DNA of 64,000 nt from positions 1-64,000 of the forward strand of contig NZ_VEWL01000001.1 in NCBI RefSeq assembly GCF_006376685.1. The letters are read 5' to 3'. Source of the stretch: Ochrobactrum teleogrylli (lineage in GTDB: Bacteria; Pseudomonadota; Alphaproteobacteria; Rhizobiales; Rhizobiaceae). Of the stretch, positions 61,989 to 64,000 are shown in pieces. Each line of letters starts with the position of its first letter. Within the stretch, counting starts at the first letter, position 1. The position numbers and the translations under genes were made by a program. The notes under the pieces are model-generated. The model ran no database searches and was not told where the DNA came from. It saw only the letters and a list, made by a program, of their open reading frames with translations.

Positions 61989-62069
61989 TCACATCAACCA
62001 GAGTGTGACTGCCGCAGCGATCACGAATGCGGCGGCAAAACTGCTTTCCAGTCGGTAGTACCAGAGCAT
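61989..62069 (-). CDS. 26-residue membrane micro-protein
   Basis: 26 aa: starts MLWYYRLESSFAAAFV and ends AAAVTLWLM, an amphipathic start (YYRLES) followed by a single ~17-residue hydrophobic helix. GGAGG lies 5 nt before ATG 62069, the strongest possible Shine-Dalgarno. First of two tandem micro-genes (26 and 30 aa) between the Ldh2-family gene and the autotransporter, all on the minus strand. No family recognised. Confidence 0.6.
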   Translation of the reverse strand: MLWYYRLESSFAAAFVIAAAVTLWLM

Positions 62070-62149
62070 GACAGCCTCCGTTATGGTTAACGAATGCTTA
62101 ATAAACGCGGCTCTGGCGATTTGGTTCAATCGGCCCTGTAACATAATTG

Positions 62150-62178
62150 AGAGCGGCTTCGTGATGCGAAGCCGCTCT
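62150..62178 (-). terminator. Hairpin after the autotransporter gene
   Basis: AGAGCGGCTTCG and CGAAGCCGCTCT form a 12-bp perfect stem with a 5-nt loop immediately after the autotransporter stop. On the minus strand it is followed by CAATTATG, so the U-run is poor; a 3'-end stabiliser is possible as well. Confidence 0.6.
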
Positions 62179-62187
62179 GCTGTGCGT

Positions 62188-64000
62188 TTACCAGTTGACG
62201 CGCAGGCCGACATTGCCCTTCAGCGTGTAGCTGTCGCCGAAATTATTCAGGCTTGTGTTGACCAGTCCTTCGCCGAACACGGAATAGCGCCGATTGTCGA
62301 AATCATAGCTGCCGCCGACGCCGAGACCGCCCCACAGACGATCCTGACGGCTTGCCAGACTGACGCCTGCGAGATCGGCACGGGTGCCGTCGCGGAATTC
62401 GTAATAAAGGTTGGCGATGCCGTAGAGGCTGGCGCGGTCGGTTGTGCCCCTGGCGTTCTGCCAGGAAGATGCGTAATCGAGATTGAGGCCAAGACGGCCT
62501 TGCAGGCTCTCGCCACGATCAAACCGCGCGGCGCTGCCGAAACCGTCGATGAAGTTGTCGGCGTCCACCGACGAATAGACCAGCTGGCCTTGTGGCGTGA
62601 CCGACCAATCGTTGTCGATGGCGAGTTTCTGCCCGCTTTCCAGCGACAGCGCATAGCCGAATGCATGGCTTCCGGTGGCGAGCGCCGATGCGCCTTCTGC
62701 CGATGTGGTCAGGTCGCTGTCATACCATGTCGCCTGCGCCAGCCCGTCTGCATAAAAGCCGTTCTCGCCATACCAGGTCAGGGTTCCACCGAGGCCATAA
62801 CCATCCGTGGAAATATCGCCGGACACGAAGTCGCTGGACGATGTTCTGGTTTTGCCATGCATATATTGGCCGAAGATGCCGCCAATGAGGCGACCCTGCT
62901 CATTTTCCAGAAATGCGCCGTCAATACCCGCCTGCATCTTGAAGATGTTCTGACGGATTTGGGTTCCGGTGGTGCTGTAGTCGGCTTCAAGACGATTATG
63001 CGCGCCTTCAATGCGGCCCCAGACGCCATTGCCCATGGAGGTTGCGGTTTCCTTGTCGGAAGACGTGGTTTGCCCCACCCAGACGCGGTTGCCCGTGCGC
63101 TGGCGCAGCGAGGAGACGTTGTTCATCCCAAGCAGATGCTGCGAATAGGCCTCATAGACCGGCGCACCGGCTTGCAGCTTGCCTTCCGGTTGTGGTTCCG
63201 GCTTCTCTGGAACTGGATTTTCAGTATTGGGGTTTTCCGGATTTGGGTCTGGATCTGGCGTGGGGATCACTGGCGTCTTCTTGGAAATCAGATACCAGTC
63301 ATTGGTGTTCTGACCTTCAGCATTGCCTTTATAAAGGCCGTACTCATACGCGCCGATCACCACAGCGGGTCTGCCGCCTGCACGATATTGCGCGTCCAGT
63401 ATGAAATCACCGTCAGAACTGCCGTTGACCTTGATGACTTCGATGCCCAGCGTCGTGCTGTCGCCCGTTCCACCGCGATTATTGACATGGAGGAAGCTGG
63501 TGCCCGACGTATTGCCATCGATCACGATCGTGTTCGTGTTCGACGTGTCGTCGCCAAGAACGGCATTGATCGTCAGCATGCCGTTCTTGCCGACATAATC
63601 GCCGGTAATATGAAGATTGTTGCTGGTCGATGTGCCGAAATTGACATTACCCGCATTGGCGAGCGTCACCAGTGTCTGATCCATGTCGTTGAGATCGAGC
63701 GTCGCGCCGGACGAAACTGTAAAAGCCGATGACGTGCTGAAGGCGTTGGTCGCACCCGCTTTCAGGGTTCCGGCTTCGATATTGGTGTCGCCGCTATAGG
63801 TGTTGTTGCCCGACAGGGTGGTCGTGCCTGTTCCGCTCTGGAATACGGTGCCGTTTCCAGAAATGTTGGCGCTGAAATCAAACGCATTGTCGCGGTTGAA
63901 CGCCAGTTCGCCCTCATTGGAGATTTGCTGGCTGGCCAGACTGCCCGTCGCGCCGCCCGCACCGAGCTGAAGGCGCGCACCAGCTGCAATCGACGTTGCG
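62188..64000 (-). CDS. Autotransporter outer-membrane beta-barrel protein (type Va), N-terminus beyond the window
   Basis: The reading frame stays open to the right edge, giving 604 residues of C-terminal sequence. The visible passenger end is built of beta-helix repeats (SGNNTYSGDTNIEAGTLKAG is the autotransporter-associated repeat). A Pro-rich linker (IPTPDPDPNPENPNTENP) follows at ~ residue 245 of the visible part. The last ~280 residues are the autotransporter beta-barrel (NRVWVGQTTS, GVWGRIEGAHNRLEADYSTTGTQ, NFGDSYTLKGNVGLRVNW), ending in Trp. Brucella relatives act as adhesins. A hairpin follows the stop. Confidence 0.93.
   Translation of the reverse strand, partial: ATSIAAGARLQLGAGGATGSLASQQISNEGELAFNRDNAFDFSANISGNGTVFQSGTGTTTLSGNNTYSGDTNIEAGTLKAGATNAFSTSSAFTVSSGATLDLNDMDQTLVTLANAGNVNFGTSTSNNLHITGDYVGKNGMLTINAVLGDDTSNTNTIVIDGNTSGTSFLHVNNRGGTGDSTTLGIEVIKVNGSSDGDFILDAQYRAGGRPAVVIGAYEYGLYKGNAEGQNTNDWYLISKKTPVIPTPDPDPNPENPNTENPVPEKPEPQPEGKLQAGAPVYEAYSQHLLGMNNVSSLRQRTGNRVWVGQTTSSDKETATSMGNGVWGRIEGAHNRLEADYSTTGTQIRQNIFKMQAGIDGAFLENEQGRLIGGIFGQYMHGKTRTSSSDFVSGDISTDGYGLGGTLTWYGENGFYADGLAQATWYDSDLTTSAEGASALATGSHAFGYALSLESGQKLAIDNDWSVTPQGQLVYSSVDADNFIDGFGSAARFDRGESLQGRLGLNLDYASSWQNARGTTDRASLYGIANLYYEFRDGTRADLAGVSLASRQDRLWGGLGVGGSYDFDNRRYSVFGEGLVNTSLNNFGDSYTLKGNVGLRVNW

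Noticed and set aside
62068-63732. Plus-strand open frame (554 codons) opposite the autotransporter
   Set aside because: The minus strand encodes a textbook autotransporter barrel and linker; the opposite frame is a by-product of high GC content.

Overview
The window looks like a piece of a Brucella/Ochrobactrum-clade (Alphaproteobacteria, Hyphomicrobiales) chromosome. This rests on the alphaproteobacterial 23S tail, 5S and initiator tRNA at the left edge, the even GC-rich codon use, the rhizobial-type gene content (MarR-controlled homogentisate genes, ornithine decarboxylase with a long structured leader, pseudoazurin, SbmA/BacA-like ABC transporter, classical autotransporter) and a palindromic intergenic repeat of the kind seen in this group. 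The family assignment is recognition from memory, not a database search. There is no prophage, insertion sequence, CRISPR array or integrase; this is mostly ordinary chromosomal metabolism and envelope biology.

Layout. 1-880: end of an rrn operon (23S tail, 5S, tRNA-fMet, terminator). 1.1-7.1 kb: tyrosine/homogentisate catabolism (MHS-type transporter, two convergent MarR paralogues, hmgA-fahA-maiA), with three copies of the same MarR-like inverted repeat in front of both the transporter and hmgA. 7.2-11.4 kb: cytochrome b561-YceI fusion, secreted YceI, NicO/DUF1007 metal pair. 11.4-13.6 kb: amidase-LysR. 13.7-16.1 kb: ornithine decarboxylase behind a roughly 500-nt leader (probable speF-type RNA), then a GNAT acetyltransferase. 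16.1-27.0 kb: a Wzx/Wzy-type surface polysaccharide locus (chain-length protein, flippase, four glycosyltransferases, polymerase/ligase, two Gfo/Idh/MocA oxidoreductases). 27.1-31.6 kb: MOSC protein, palindromic repeat, YdiJ-like FAD/Fe-S oxidoreductase, pseudoazurin under a perfect FNR-type box. 31.7-35.5 kb: TetR-HlyD-ABC-ABC2 efflux operon (CecR/YbhGFSR-like). 35.5-38.6 kb: MFS and aldo/keto reductase with a divergent LysR. 38.8-42.0 kb: SbmA/BacA-like ABC exporter, then a Xre/RES toxin-antitoxin pair. 42.0-49.7 kb: cation diffusion facilitator, exported amidohydrolase, outer-membrane protein, EamA permease, MFS, esterase-like phytase.

49.8-57.8 kb is a coherent nucleoside salvage region: a BMP-type binding protein, double-domain ATPase and two permeases import a nucleoside-like substrate; an ADP-ribosylglycohydrolase-family enzyme and an inosine/uridine-type nucleoside hydrolase follow in the same transcription unit; a convergent ribokinase can phosphorylate released ribose. 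58.0-61.7 kb has a DUF922 putative protease, a GntR/FCD regulator, a DHDPS-family enzyme and an Ldh2-family reductase, plausibly imino-acid/hydroxyproline-type catabolism. 61.8-62.1 kb holds two very short membrane proteins (30 and 26 aa) with strong Shine-Dalgarno sequences. The window ends inside a classical autotransporter whose N-terminus lies beyond the right edge.

The most interesting items are the duplicated operator triplets around the MarR pair, the ornithine decarboxylase leader, the two micro-proteins, the leaderless-looking TetR promoter with a perfect palindrome, and the ADP-ribosylglycohydrolase inside a nucleoside uptake operon. No clearly novel multi-gene system was found.
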